NCBI GenBank assembly: GCA_948567375.1
Contig: OX419757.1
Span: 50,775,665-50,839,664 of the forward strand
Length of the DNA stretch: 64,000 nt
Origin: Lunularia cruciata
Taxonomy: Eukaryota > Streptophyta > Marchantiopsida > Lunulariales > Lunulariaceae
Direction of reading: 5' to 3'
In this document: in pieces, positions 24,601 to 35,359 of the stretch
Layout of the letters: every line of letters begins with the position of its first letter
How positions within the stretch are numbered: position 1 is the first letter of the stretch
Program-made: the position numbers and the translations under genes
The notes under the pieces: generated by a model
Seen by the model: only the letters and a program-made list of their open reading frames with translations
What the model was told of the DNA's origin: nothing
Database searches by the model: none

Positions 24601-26045
24601 TCCTTTCACAAACTGGAAACACCTTGATTGGTAGTCATGGTCCTTGTTAATTATAGCTGAGGACCTTGAAAGAATTTGAAAAGTGCAGTTGCATTAAATG
24701 AATTGAATCAGAATTAGATCAGTTTACAAATTAATCATTGTAATTTATTTAAGCAAATCCTAGCAAACTGATTAACTGATGTGTGTCGAAATTATGACCT
24801 GATCTCCAGAAAAGAAGGAGTTAGCGAGGTAAGAAACTCAGAAAATGATGATGATTGGAGGTAACTTGTTCCAACTAGGGACTAAAGCCTTGTATACGGT
24901 AATTTGAAGTTTTAAAATTTGAAATTTGAAATTTTAATGTTCATAACAACATGAACATCCCATGAAATAAGGTCATTGTGCTTGTGGTCTGCGATAGCAA
25001 GTTCACACCCTTTTTTTCCTCCCTTTTTCACTCTCTTAATATGTTGCTATTTCTGATCACTTCTTTCATTTCAGTTTTTATGTTTTTTTATCGTTTTAAC
25101 CATTTCATTAAATCGAGCCATTATTCAGGATAGACATTCTGGATGGAATGTTGCTGGCTTAAAACGGAGAATATCCCAAGGGGTCCGAGCTTGAGATGAT
25201 GCGACAGCTCTATCGTGTGCCTTTCGCAAGGCAACATCGCTCTGATCAACTATGATCTGCTGTATATACAAGCGGTATCTTCACAAGTCTTGATTATTAC
25301 TTAGAAACCTTTAACGGTTTAATATGGACCGAGCATGCGAAGTATGTGTTCGAAGTCGGAGGCTATTCACTATTTGCTAATTCAGCACATCTTATCTTTT
25401 GTGGGACCCACTGCTATTTTCTAGTTCAACTTACTTGACCTTCAGTTTGTGGAAAACCTGTTCAAATATCCTATTCACGAGACAACTGTCAACACATGAA
25501 TCTGCATGTCATACTATTTCAGGATTAGCAGAACTGAGGTCTCTAGACGCGATGAATTGAGAAGTGGGACACATTGACGATTATAATTGCAACTTGAGTT
25601 TTTGGGACCACACTAACCGCAAGTCAAACATGTACTTTGAGTGTAAAACTATCATTAAGTCTCAACTTTAATATCGTCTAAGTTTCTTGGATTAAGATTG
25701 TATATCCTTTTCTTGCAATGAAAAAGAAGTAAGGAACATAACAACCTTTTCTTTTATATTTTATTATGGTTTAAATTTTATTATAGTTCTAATTGTACTT
25801 AAAAAGATTATTTCATTACTAGTAGCATTTTAGTTATATCAATTTGAAATGTATTTATCATCTCTAGAAGTTATGAGATTATATTTTTAACACTAGAATA
25901 TTTATAAATATTCGCCCAGAATCGATTATCTTATAACTAGTTATTAAAATATTCTCATAATAATATTGAAAATGCTACATACAAGGGAGATAAATTTTCA
26001 TTACTCATTTGTGAATACAATATTATCTTCTTAGATGATAAAAAG

Positions 26046-26047
<2 letters not shown>
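21649..26047. other. AT-rich intergenic DNA, no supported gene
   Basis: The first kilobase may be diverged repeat flank: it carries phrases such as GGATGTTACAC and TAACATCCC seen in LTR ends, without a partner. From about 22.6 kb the sequence is AT-rich with homopolymer stretches and no frame with recognisable conservation. A 75-codon open frame at 23942-24169 has no features I trust. Confidence 0.5.

Positions 26048-26083
<36 letters not shown>
26048..26083 (+). repeat. 36-base G homopolymer
   Basis: An uninterrupted run of 36 G lies in an otherwise AT-rich region. It could be a true G tract able to form quadruplex structures or an assembly or sequencing artefact. The proline-rich open frame on the other strand is a by-product. 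Confidence 0.9.
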
Positions 26084-26085
<2 letters not shown>

Positions 26086-27777
26086 CATATGATTCGTCGC
26101 ACATTTGGAAGACAAAGAGAAACTACCCATAATACCAAAAAAATATAATATTTGTGATCGTACAAGATAGTAAATACCTTTACAAACTACTTCAAGAGGG
26201 AATATTGCCATATGTATAGACAACACTTAAACTGAGGTCATACTCAAGGTTGTGTTGTGCATGTTTAAGGGAATATGACTATACTTGATGGCAGATTTTA
26301 AAGTGCGGACGGTGACGATAAGTCTGATCTGGATGAGAAGTTTGCTCTAGCTACGAGAAGTTTGCTGCGTAAACTCGTTGCAAACTCCGAGGAAGCTAGT
26401 TTTCAATGTATTTGTGAATTTGGCGATACTCGCAAAATAATGTCCACACACATGTAATAAACTACCTCCAATTGCTAGTATAATGTTTGTTTTCATACTT
26501 TCCGGACAGTGACATATAAATCACATTTTTCATTCCATTGCTATTGGAACTTAACTTCAATTTTACCTCTGAAGTTTGATGGATCCTTCCTGTTTTCTTA
26601 TGTTTGTCCTCTTGCTTTCAGTCATTTACTTTTGGCTCCGAGATAACGATTTTAATGGATCGGCACCAAAACGTTGCTGAGGTCTCAAGCTCGTCAAACC
26701 TTTGTCGAGTCGCATGGCCTCGACAACACGTCAATACAGACTGGACTTGGAAATCTGGCGATCTAAACAAGAAGTTCCATTTCTCGTCAAAGAGCAGTAA
26801 AATCAGCTCTCACATTGCTGTTTGCCAATGCTGAGTAGTTTAAACCGCCAAAAAGTCTTTCTCATTAGACCATACCCTGTGATAACGACTGGAGTAAGAA
26901 AGGACCAATTACTTACATAAGAAAAACATCGCATATTCTAAAACTGAAGATATTTCTTGCTTGAGGGTTTCGTTCAGGCAATCTTGATTTCTCATGAACA
27001 GCGACTTAGTAAGTGCCATTCATGTTGCATTGTAGGAATGAGACTTTGGCATTGGATGTGTTGGACACTATAGGAGTGGACGCTTGGAAACTCTGGCAGA
27101 AGAATGAGAAGGATCTCGTAGACATGTTGGGGCGAAGAATCCTTTCGTCCAGCTCGTGTCGCTAGTTTGAAATGGACCAGGCCAGTGACACGTAAGGAAT
27201 TCCTTACCGGAGTCCAGTCCTTTATGACAAAACTCGAATGTTCCTGAGACAAGTTTACTGTCATCTGAGTCCAGTTTTGACTCATTCTTCAGTTTCTCTA
27301 GTCTCTTTCACCTAGTAGCCTGTACATTTTCCCTAATCTTGTCAAATTGATAGTAGAAACATCTGAAAGGAATAGTACCCTAAGGAAAAAGAAGAGGGAA
27401 TACAAGGCGCGGACAAGTAAGTAAGAAGGGGCACAGCGCCGTGGGAGGAGGCCATGTTATAGACAGTTGTTGACATACACTTCAGAGGGTTCTTCAAAGT
27501 ACTGTACTGAATCGGATATAATAAGCTCGACAAATGATCTGAGAAGTTTCCAAAAGCGATAAAAGGGAGGTGAAGCGCTTCACAATAATTAACTCCGCTA
27601 TCGATGAATGCTTTAGTGAATCAGCAGGGAAAGCCTTCGTGTAAAGCTCCAACTGGTACTTCCTTGCTTTAGTTGCTCCTCACAGAAGAAGAATGACATA
27701 CTTCCTCATTAAATTCATGGATGCGACAATCGTGTGAGCAGATGAGGTGACGTTAGTGTCCACAATTAGCACCCCAA
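26084..27777. other. intergenic DNA, no supported gene
   Basis: Mixed-composition sequence with short unrelated open frames on both strands. A 97-codon frame at 27285-26992 has no motif I recognise. No repeats with identifiable ends were found. Confidence 0.45.
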
Positions 27778-27784
27778 GTGTTCA

Positions 27785-28178
27785 CCCCGTTTTACCTTTT
27801 TCGCTCTCCCTTGTACGGCTTGATGGGGTCTTCCAATCCTTCGTGTTTTCTACGCGGGTCGCCCCTTTTTAAGTGTTCACAGCTCGTGTTTAGTCCAATG
27901 CTCACCGGTGGTCATCACTTGGAGGACTGGAAGTGCGGAATTTTTCTCGGGATGAAGAGATGCTTTGCAGTCATTGACTTTCATCATTATTGTACTCCGT
28001 GAAATAGATGACAGCTTACTGTAGCAATTCAGACAACAAAGCTTAGAACATTGGCTTTCAAGTTGCCAACAGTGCAGCTCCAAACATACAAGCAAGAGAA
28101 TCAACACTAGGAACAAGAGAAAAAGGCGACCGCGGAGGAAAAACGAAGGATGGGAAGACCCCATCAAGCACTAGGAAC
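27785..28178. repeat. convergent pair of LINE-tail-like repeats
   Basis: The left arm (about 27785-27865, + strand) carries GCTTGATGGGGTCTTCC and continues through TCGCCCC. The right arm (about 28178-28112) carries the same motif on the - strand. The arms converge on about 250 bp of unrelated sequence. The same motif recurs at 56960, 57540 and 60530, and at 57540 it lies just downstream of a LINE-like reading frame. I therefore read it as a LINE 3' tail. A foldback element is the alternative. Confidence 0.55.
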
Positions 28179-28556
28179 ATATACAAAACACTTCGTTTAA
28201 TTAGCTAAACATGCAGAAGCAATTCAGAATTTTATATTTACAGTGTATTTGAGATGAGTTAACTTGTCCTTTCAATGTTAAGAAAACGGATGATCATTGC
28301 GGATGCGTTTGTGAGATTATTCTAAATGTAGCCTAGTACAGGTCAAATGATCGAGCAAGGTACACATGAAATCTCCTCGCATGATTACCAGAATCGAGAA
28401 TGTCACCTACAATGCGTGATTGGCACGCCGCCTCCCCAGGGGGCAAGCCCCTTCCTGAACCACCAAGTTTGACCGAGCTTCTGCGGTTCTAACCTAGCAA
28501 GAGAAATGGGGAAGGAGAAAGCGGTAAGGCGTTAACTACTAACGCTGCCGATTTGA

Positions 28557-28741
28557 TCGACCGCTCCCAGACATGCAATGTCGCCACCTAAGTGGCACGG
28601 GGTAATGTGCAGTTACGTCTGGGACCGGTCGATCTCATTAGCGAGCAACATTTGACGTTGACTACTGCCAAATCGACCGCTCCCAGACATGAGTGCACAT
28701 TACCCCCTGCCACTTAGGTAGCGACATCGCATTAGTCGGAG
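28557..28741. repeat. compound inverted repeat (about 62-bp arms)
   Basis: The segment at about 28563-28624 recurs as its reverse complement at about 28678-28739 with few mismatches. In addition, the first arm is itself bounded by CGACCGCTCCCAGAC and its near reverse complement. The result is a nested palindrome of about 185 bp upstream of the glycosyltransferase gene. It may be a small MITE-like insertion. No target duplication was identified. Confidence 0.7.
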
Positions 28742-29263
28742 GGTGGAAGACGTTAACGGAATTCTCTCCCATCACGTCTCCCGTTTTGCAGGGAAACTTA
28801 ATTTGTGAAGCTTGGATAGCGGCACCCCCAGGCTTAACCTTGTCTCTAAAGTTTGCACCGAACTGATCTGATCCAATACAAGCTATGCACGTAAAATTCC
28901 TGACGTGCCTCCGGTTTGCTTGGATGGTATCCTCACGAACCCTCTAGTTTGATCTGATGCGGTGCCAGAGTACAGCACACATGACCCGGTGAGGGAGCAA
29001 GCAAGTCTTTTCTTATACAGCGGTAGCCGAGTTACTAGCTTTATTCGATAGTCATTGACAAGACCATCCTACCAACTTGGAGACCTCCAATATCCCACTA
29101 AATTTGGCCACAGACGTTCAGCCGTGCACTCGGGTCTGTAGGAGATCCGCCAGCGGTTTATTTCTGATTGAAAACCACCACCATTGAGCCCAGCATGCTC
29201 TTCTTCTGGGCAGTCTGTCCCCTCGTCTTTCTCTGTGTGGTGTTGTGTCGGGGGAGGAACTTG

Positions 29264-29291
29264 ACTTGACGATAAAACCTTATCGTCAAGT
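29264..29291. promoter_or_regulatory. perfect 12-bp stem, 4-base loop
   Basis: ACTTGACGATAA and its exact reverse complement are separated by AACC, about 610 bp upstream of the predicted start codon at 29899. Such a palindrome could be a regulatory hairpin or protein-binding site, or a trace of a small excised element. Confidence 0.5.
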
Positions 29292-29898
29292 CCTGGAGAG
29301 AAGGTCGTGTAATAAGGTTAAAAGGTCGGGATTTCGTGCTCCATTTGTCGAATCACGTCGTACTTGAGGCGTGAATGGGAAGGAACCGAAAAGAGTTCGA
29401 GATCGAGGTCGGCAACAAATGTTGTGATGGTGAGATGAATTTTGCATTCTGAGAATCGTTAAACAGCACAGGGCCGATCAATCTTTGTAGTTGGTAATTT
29501 ATTGTGAAATTTCTTAGAAATCAGGGGCAGAAAACGACTGGACCTGCCGGCCTGTGTGAGGCTGGGGAGGAATCTGATTGAGATGTGGAGGCAGGGAATC
29601 ATGAGCGCTCGTTCCCAGCTTCCGTGTCAAGAGGGAGTTGTTTACGAGCAGCAGCAGGTGTTTAATTGTAGTGAACGCCTGGCAGGCGAGGATAACCGCT
29701 GTCTCCTCCTCCCTCCTGTACCACCACTACGCAGCTAATGCATAGGAAAAAAACTCCTGTACGATTCTCTGGGAATTCTTTGGCGTCTCCTCAAAGGAGA
29801 GATAACGTTTGAAGCCTCGCCTTTTCATTCTTCTTCTTCAGACCATATGTGAGCTGGAATTACCTTTGAAAGATCATTTTTCCTGAAAGATCTGCGAC

Positions 29899-30097
29899 AT
29901 GATTCGTAAGTTAAAAGAGTTGAGAGAAGGATCGGTCGGAGGTGGTGGCGAGGATGCTGAGGAGGATCGGTCGGAGAATCGCTGGAAGAGCAGGAAAAGC
30001 AAATCGGCTCCTGCGGTGATGATCATGATGTTCACCCTGGCAGTTGCAGTGACTATTTTGCTCAATATCCACAGCCCTTTCGCCTCTATACGGCCTT
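29899..30097 (+). CDS. GT61 glycosyltransferase, exon 1 (signal anchor)
   Basis: This exon encodes 66 full codons plus one base: an acidic/basic cytosolic tail ending in a run of Arg and Lys (RWKSRKSKS), then one hydrophobic segment (about residues 39-57) typical of a Golgi type II signal anchor. It ends at a strong donor, GTAAGT at 30098, in phase 1. I chose the ATG at 29899 because it is the only start giving the tail-plus-anchor layout. The exon joins in phase to an acceptor at 31862, giving a predicted protein of about 526 residues. Linking it to the downstream catalytic exon rests on the anchor, the donor and phase. A different or additional small exon in the intron cannot be excluded. 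Confidence 0.65.
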
Positions 30098-31861
30098 GTA
30101 AGTCCTTAGATTGTACTTTTCGTTTGGATATTCAGAATATCTTTTGTAGGTCTTAAGGCTTTCTCTTCGCAAAGGTGGAATAGATAGTGATGAACCAGAT
30201 CATGGGGAATAGAAGTTTCACCTTGGAAGAAGCAGAGTATCATGTGGTGTTATGATGTTGTTTAAGAAGGGGAAATTGTTCTAGAGATGGAGTTGGCACC
30301 TTTCCTGGTGGTGGGAAGCAGTGAAGTAAGGATTGAGGTGTGGAAGGCTTGTTTTTAAGTGGAGAGGAAGTGGATAACGATGTAGGGCTGATGGAGTGGA
30401 GTCTGGTTGGGTTGAACTAAAAGCAGACACGGAGAAGGAACGATATCATGTGGAGAAAGTTTTGGAGGTTCAGGAATTCGATCAACCGATGCAAGATTCC
30501 GTTCCCCACAATAATCCTTACGACTCGAATGGTAGAGGTCAGTATTGTCAGCCTAGTGAAATTTTTACAAGTTTTCTGAAGTTGGCTGTGGGATGATCGG
30601 GTGGAATGCTGAGGAGGGAATCCGATCGAAGTATTTGGACTGCTTTAGGTGCAAGAGATCACGTTTAATATAGTTCATTGCAAGTAGTGTAGAAGTAAGT
30701 CAATTTGAACCATTTACTGTCCAAAATCTTTGAGAGCCACTTGGAATGCAGAAAATGGATAGAGCAGAACTGACAGTAAAACGAAAGAGGAGACATCCTT
30801 GGTGTCGGCATTTGAATTTGCAAGTGATTGTTAGTTGTTAAACACATTGAAAACTTTTTTCTTTTCTCTTCCATACCAGCCCACCCTCTTTCCTCTCCCA
30901 CACAAACCTCCCTGTCATTCAGGCTGCATGGTGAGGAGACTTAGTTTGGGCCCTCTCTTGGGAAAATTCAATGATACCTGTCTTTCCTCGAGGGCTGCAA
31001 GATTTGTCGTGAAACGTTTTCCTGAAGCAGGAAGCTCTTGGAGCAACACACACTTGAACCAACGTCTTCCGTAATATTCCCGAACACATCCGTGTGGTTA
31101 GATTATCGAAATTTGTCACAGATGTACATGGTAGAATGACCTTACATACCCATGTGAGTAGTTGTTACTCATGAAGCCCGCAAGGAATTTAGCAGCTACT
31201 ACTATTTAGCTAATGTGATACAAGATTTAAGTAAGACTGCTTACTTGTCTACGTTGGGAACTTTGAACTTTGAGCCAATCAAAGCATGTGCTACTCTTTT
31301 CTAAAGGTAGTCCTCCTCGCAAACGGAAGCAAGATAAGGGCAACCAGAAGCACTTTGTGCTTGCTGATGTCTGGTAAACATCTTGAAATTAAGAAATAAA
31401 GTTCTGATTCAGGGTAAAATTCGTTAAGCTATCCCCGGTATGAGGAACTGAAAGCCGGGAGCAAAGATACAAAGCTACTGCATCAAAGTGCTTTTGGATC
31501 TGTCCGTTTCCTCTGTGACTGCACTAAGTTCTTTTTCACTGAAGATTGCAAGTTTTCCATTAGCTTTTTGTAACGTAAGCAGGGATGCCCCCTGGAAGCA
31601 GCGTCCTTCTTCTGATGGATCTTTGTACCTCTTAAACGCAAAGAATTTGGAACGCCTTAGAAAGTTGGCAGGCTGTTCTCTAAGAATATTCTTGTGTGTT
31701 GTCTGCTTTGTTATTGATCTTTTCATCATACCATGCGGCCCTCAAGTAGCGAGCTCTTCTGTACAGTCTCCTCTTTTATATGATGGAAAGGTTAGACTGC
31801 TGCGGTTGCAAGTAGCGAGCTCTTCTGTACAGTCTCCTCTTTTATATGATGGGAAGGTTAG
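30098..31861 (+). other. intron of the GT61 gene (about 1.76 kb)
   Basis: It starts with a consensus GTAAGT. Two acceptors are plausible. The AG ending at 31861 keeps the reading phase with exon 1 but has a weak pyrimidine tract. The AG ending at 31936 has a strong tract (CCTTCTGTCTAACAG) but joins out of phase with exon 1 and would create a stop. An open frame at 31488-31880 with a hydrophobic segment lies in the intron and could mark an alternative first exon. A 66-bp tandem duplication overlaps the intron end. Confidence 0.5.
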
Positions 31862-31876
31862 ACTGCTGCGGTTGCA
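31745..31876 (+). repeat. 66-bp tandem duplication at the exon 2 boundary
   Basis: Two adjacent 66-bp copies (31745-31810 and 31811-31876) differ at one position. Each contains CTTCTGTACAG, an acceptor-like site, and GGTTAG, the acceptor used in the in-phase gene model. The near identity indicates a recent duplication. Its length is a multiple of three. Confidence 0.95.
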
Positions 31877-33243
31877 ATAGTTTATCCTGTTTGTCGCCTA
31901 GCTCGAAGATGCTCATCCCTTCCTTCTGTCTAACAGAATTTTCAACCTGGCCAAGCGACTGGCAGAGAATGTTGCCGCGGGTTCTTCAGGCGGGAGTTCT
32001 TCAAGAGGACTTCTATTGTGAACGGTCTCATATTCGCACTGATGTATGCCGCATGCAGGGGAATATACTTGTCGAACAGGATGGTACATTTGCTCTTCAC
32101 TCTGTGTATGATACCACTCCACTGAAAACGGAGACCATCAAACCTTACACGAGAAAATGGGAGAAACCATGCATGGACAAGGTTACAGAGGTGAAAATGA
32201 AGAGTATTGCCCATTATTCTCTCGCTATTGGTAATCGAAGCCTACTTTGCGACAAGACGAATTCGCTTCCAGCTGTGGTCTTTTCAACTAGTGGATACAC
32301 TGGCAATCTGTATCATGAATTTCACGACGGGCTAATTCCACTCTACATCACGACGCAGCATCTCAAGGGAGAAGTGCTATTCGTCATCGTCGACTATCAT
32401 TACTGGTGGGTGCAGAAGTATGGGGAAATCATACAGCAGTTAACAAATTATGAGATCATAAACATGGACAACCTTACCGAGTCACAATGCTTCTATGATG
32501 TAACAGCTGGCCTATTTATTCATGAAGAGTTGAGCATCATACCTTCTATCATGCCCAAACAAAGATCTATGCGGGACTTCAGAGCTCTTATTGGTAGAGC
32601 ATACCATGCAAGCATTAGCTGGTCCGCCGAGGACATTGCAACATTCAGACCAGTGCGAAGCAAGCTAAGGGGGCCAGTACCGGAACTAGTAATTATCGTT
32701 CGAGAAGGGAATCGGGTTCTTCTCAACTTAGAAAGCATACTGCAACTAGCTGTGCAGGTTGGATTTAATGTAGTGATACTAAAACCTGATCCTACGACTG
32801 AGTTGAGAAAGATATACTGGGTGTTGAACAGAGCTGATGTGCTGGTGGGTGTACACGGGGCAGCAATGACTCACTTTCTTTTCATGAGACCAGGGACCGT
32901 ATTCATCCAGATTGTTCCGCTTGGTACCGACTGGGCATCATACACCTATTATGGGAAGCCTGCAGAAAAGATGGGTTTGCAGTATCTGGAGTACAAGATA
33001 ACACCTGAGGAGAGCACTTTGAGTAGAAAGTATGAAAAGACTGATCCTGTGCTGACCAGTCCAAATGATGTTGGTAAACATGGTTGGGGCACTATCAAGC
33101 AGATATACCTCACAGAACAGGATGTTGAAATTTCTTTACCACGTTTCCAGGAGACGCTTGAAGATGCTAAGCGAAGGTCAAAGCCCCGGCGAGCTCGTAG
33201 AGATAAATTATCAAACGGTTTTGGCTCGCCCCCGAATTTCTGA
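31862..33243 (+). CDS. GT61 glycosyltransferase, exon 2 (catalytic domain)
   Basis: This is the large open frame with the GT61 (DUF563) fold. Seen in sequence: a Cys-rich lead region, an NLYHEFHDGLIPLY block (about 32305) typical of the family's N-terminal half, REGNRVLLN and LESILQLAVQVGFNVV in the second half, and the signature VGVHGAAMTH (32845-32874) followed by FMRPGTVFIQIVPLG, which matches the C-terminal GT61 hallmark. Plant GT61 enzymes are Golgi xylosyl- or arabinosyltransferases acting on xylan and related glycans, and the same family holds O-mannose/O-GlcNAc enzymes in animals. The exact donor and acceptor cannot be told from sequence. It ends with a basic tail and a TGA at 33241-33243. 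The frame is intact over about 460 codons. The exact 5' edge is uncertain. Confidence 0.85.
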
Positions 33244-34738
33244 GCTAAAGTAAGTTTGGAGCACGTCACCTGCCTCAACGGGGCATCCAATGACCGGATA
33301 CAGCTTGATGATTGCATGGTTGTTGCACCTTCTGCAGCTCTTTACTTCCTCCAGTCCCCATTCTCGTACGGCAGGCCAAGCAGAAGCCGTCTGGTTGGAG
33401 TCATAACATGCTTACATACTTCGCCGCTACGATAGGAACGCATTTTACTTGCCCGTCAAATGAGATCACTTTAAGGTACCTTTCAAACAGTTGGACGGAC
33501 TTAAAAATCATTTCACTGTTGTAATATACTCTCTAGATCCAGGACAAGCCGCCTACGAAATTAACTATGGCACAGATACATTCCCTTTTGAGGATATTTG
33601 CTAGCGGGAATACCATTGCATTCGAAAGAGAAATAGGTCGAAAGGGAAGGTAACTAAGCTGAGGTAAGACCCTTTGTCCTCGATGGTCGGAGGTCAAGCG
33701 AGGACTCAGTTCCAGTCAGAGAAGAGCGCAGGATGGTTAATTCACCTCCATAGAAGCGAAGTAATTATCCGGACCCAACGTAGAGGGTTATAAGCAATAA
33801 ATTCAGCCTCCATCAAAAGGCTGGAGGCTGTCCAAATTACACTAAACATCTGTTTCTCTGCTGCATATACCTCCAGACTCTGTACTGGTGTATTCGTTTG
33901 ATGGAGCCCAAGTCTTGACCTTCGTCGTGGCATTTGACTTATCTAGTGGAGATCATGGACTTTTCCCTCTACCTCTAGTAGATATTTTCATTCATTACCA
34001 ATTGTGCCATGCTCAAACGCATCCGCCGCTACTCCGGGCCACTCGAAGTACATTAAAATCAGACTTGATCAGGGTCTTGGAACAGCTAGCTTCAGTAGCT
34101 TGGAATCTTTGAACAATGAAGCTTCTCGAATCCCTCAGTGGCCTGTTTTTCCCAACTTCCAACCACAAGCCCTACCCTGACTCCTGGATTCAATGGTTCT
34201 GGCCAAGTCATGTCTTTTGAAGAAGCAAGTTGGAAAAGGGCACACCCACTGCATAAAAACTATCTTGGACAATCAAAATTTCAATCTTCAAGTGATTTGT
34301 TGGGCAGATCACTTGGCATCTGCTGTTTGAACTGACATATCACAAAAGTCATCGTCAAAAGTGATATATGTCTTCAAAGTTCATGAAAAAGTGTACACAC
34401 TATGGAGGAATTGACGCTTAAAAGCCTCACATTTATATAAATCTTCGTGCGTGAAATATGGCATAACCTGCCATCCTCCACTAATTCATACATTTCATTC
34501 ATTGTGCCCAATTCTGCAATCGCTTATCGATTTGTACCCTACGTGCCGTGAAGAACGTATGTTTTGAGGCAGAACAAATCGGCAACCACCGCATGCCAGG
34601 AGAGGGAGGGGGGGGCGCGTTTGTACAGTCCTGGTTGCTTAAATGGACTCAAAATTCAGTGGAGCTGCGGTTGTTGCTTCCCTTCAAGGAAATGCAGAAA
34701 AGAAATAATAAGGCATGGCAACAGGATAAAAGTGTGTG
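33244..34738. other. intergenic between convergent host genes
   Basis: It holds the 3' ends of both the GT61 gene and the uS17 gene. Short open frames here have no conserved motif. No repeats were recognised. Confidence 0.5.
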
Positions 34739-34903
34739 TCATGATCTTTCTTGGGCAGCCTCCGGCTGTTTACTTGATTCAGCGGCATCGGCAGCGGCAG
34801 GTTGTGCCGTTGGAGGAGCTTGAAATATGTGCTCTTTCCTGATAATCTCCGTAACAATCCAGACCTTCCTCCTGCTCAGAGGTCGAGATGGGCTGATTCT
34901 AAC
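34739..34903 (-). CDS. mitochondrial-type ribosomal protein uS17, exon 2
   Basis: This is the 3' coding exon on the - strand. After an acceptor AG (34905-34904) it reads VRISPSRPLSRRKVW, the conserved C-terminal strand of bacterial-type uS17 (R-PLS-K-W pattern), then IVTEIIRKE and an Ala/Pro/Glu-rich tail ending in TGA. It joins in phase 0 to exon 1 at 35198. The Ala-rich tail is usual for plant nuclear-encoded mitochondrial uS17. No single open reading frame covers both exons; I found this exon by reading past the donor of exon 1. It is convergent with the GT61 gene. Confidence 0.85.
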   Translation of the reverse strand, partial: VRISPSRPLSRRKVWIVTEIIRKEHIFQAPPTAQPAAADAAESSKQPEAAQERS

Positions 34904-35197
34904 CTGTGACATCCACAGTCTAATTCAGCTAAAATCACAGAGCACCGGTGTAACAACAACAACCATTATTGTTCATATTCATAATAAGCGTAGCTTAGAA
35001 AATGAGGACATGATCTGAGGAGATCTCTGATTTGGATCCCGAACCTTTGAGGTGTCTATCTTCATTACTTAAAGGACAAGCCAAATCAAGCCAAATCAAA
35101 TTCGTGACTTACACTGTTAAGCACTCCCACAAAATACGATGGGTCACAATTGAGCATCGCAACACAACCTTCAAATTAAAATGGCAGCAAACCGCAC
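34904..35197 (-). other. intron of uS17
   Basis: A 294-bp intron on the - strand with GT at 35197-35196 (CAG|GTGCGG context) and AG at 34905-34904. Removing it restores the conserved GDQ-VRI junction of uS17. Confidence 0.85.
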
Positions 35198-35359
35198 CTG
35201 ATCGCCAATATTGCACTCGTTCTTCTCATCATGAGCCATCAATTTGGTCGTTTTCTTCAGAAACTTCGGATATAGAGGATGCTGGGTCAGCCGCTCCACA
35301 GCAACCACCACCGACTTCTGCATTTTGTTGCTCACAACTTTGCCTATGGTGGTCTTCAT
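35198..35359 (-). CDS. uS17m: mitochondrial-type ribosomal protein uS17, exon 1
   Basis: It encodes [20 protein letters not shown] and onward to [13 protein letters not shown], the OB-fold core of uS17 with the diagnostic G-VVS-KM-K-V-V start and H-Y-K-F-KK-TK--AHDE segment. Total length with exon 2 is about 108 residues, usual for the plant mitochondrial form. The protein binds 16S-type rRNA early in small-subunit assembly and should act in the mitochondrion. As in the Arabidopsis proteins of this type, the start lacks a long presequence. I chose the ATG at 35359; an in-frame TTG 18 bases upstream extends the frame but is unlikely to be used. The frame looks intact. Confidence 0.9.

Larger units (their letters stand above)
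28178..29898. other. 5' flank of the glycosyltransferase gene, with palindromes
   Basis: GC content is higher here than in neighbouring intergenic DNA. It contains the inverted repeat at 28557-28741 and a perfect 12-bp stem at 29264-29291. It should include the promoter and 5' leader of the gene at 29899, but I cannot fix a TATA box or transcription start. Confidence 0.45.

Noticed and set aside
26023-26226. Open frame with a proline run
   Set aside because: The prolines come from the 36-base G homopolymer read on the other strand; there is no other protein-like feature.
31488-31880. Separate gene with a membrane segment upstream of the GT61 exon
   Set aside because: It ends in the 66-bp tandem duplication, is in a different frame from the catalytic exon and lies within the predicted intron. 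It is kept only as a possible alternative exon.
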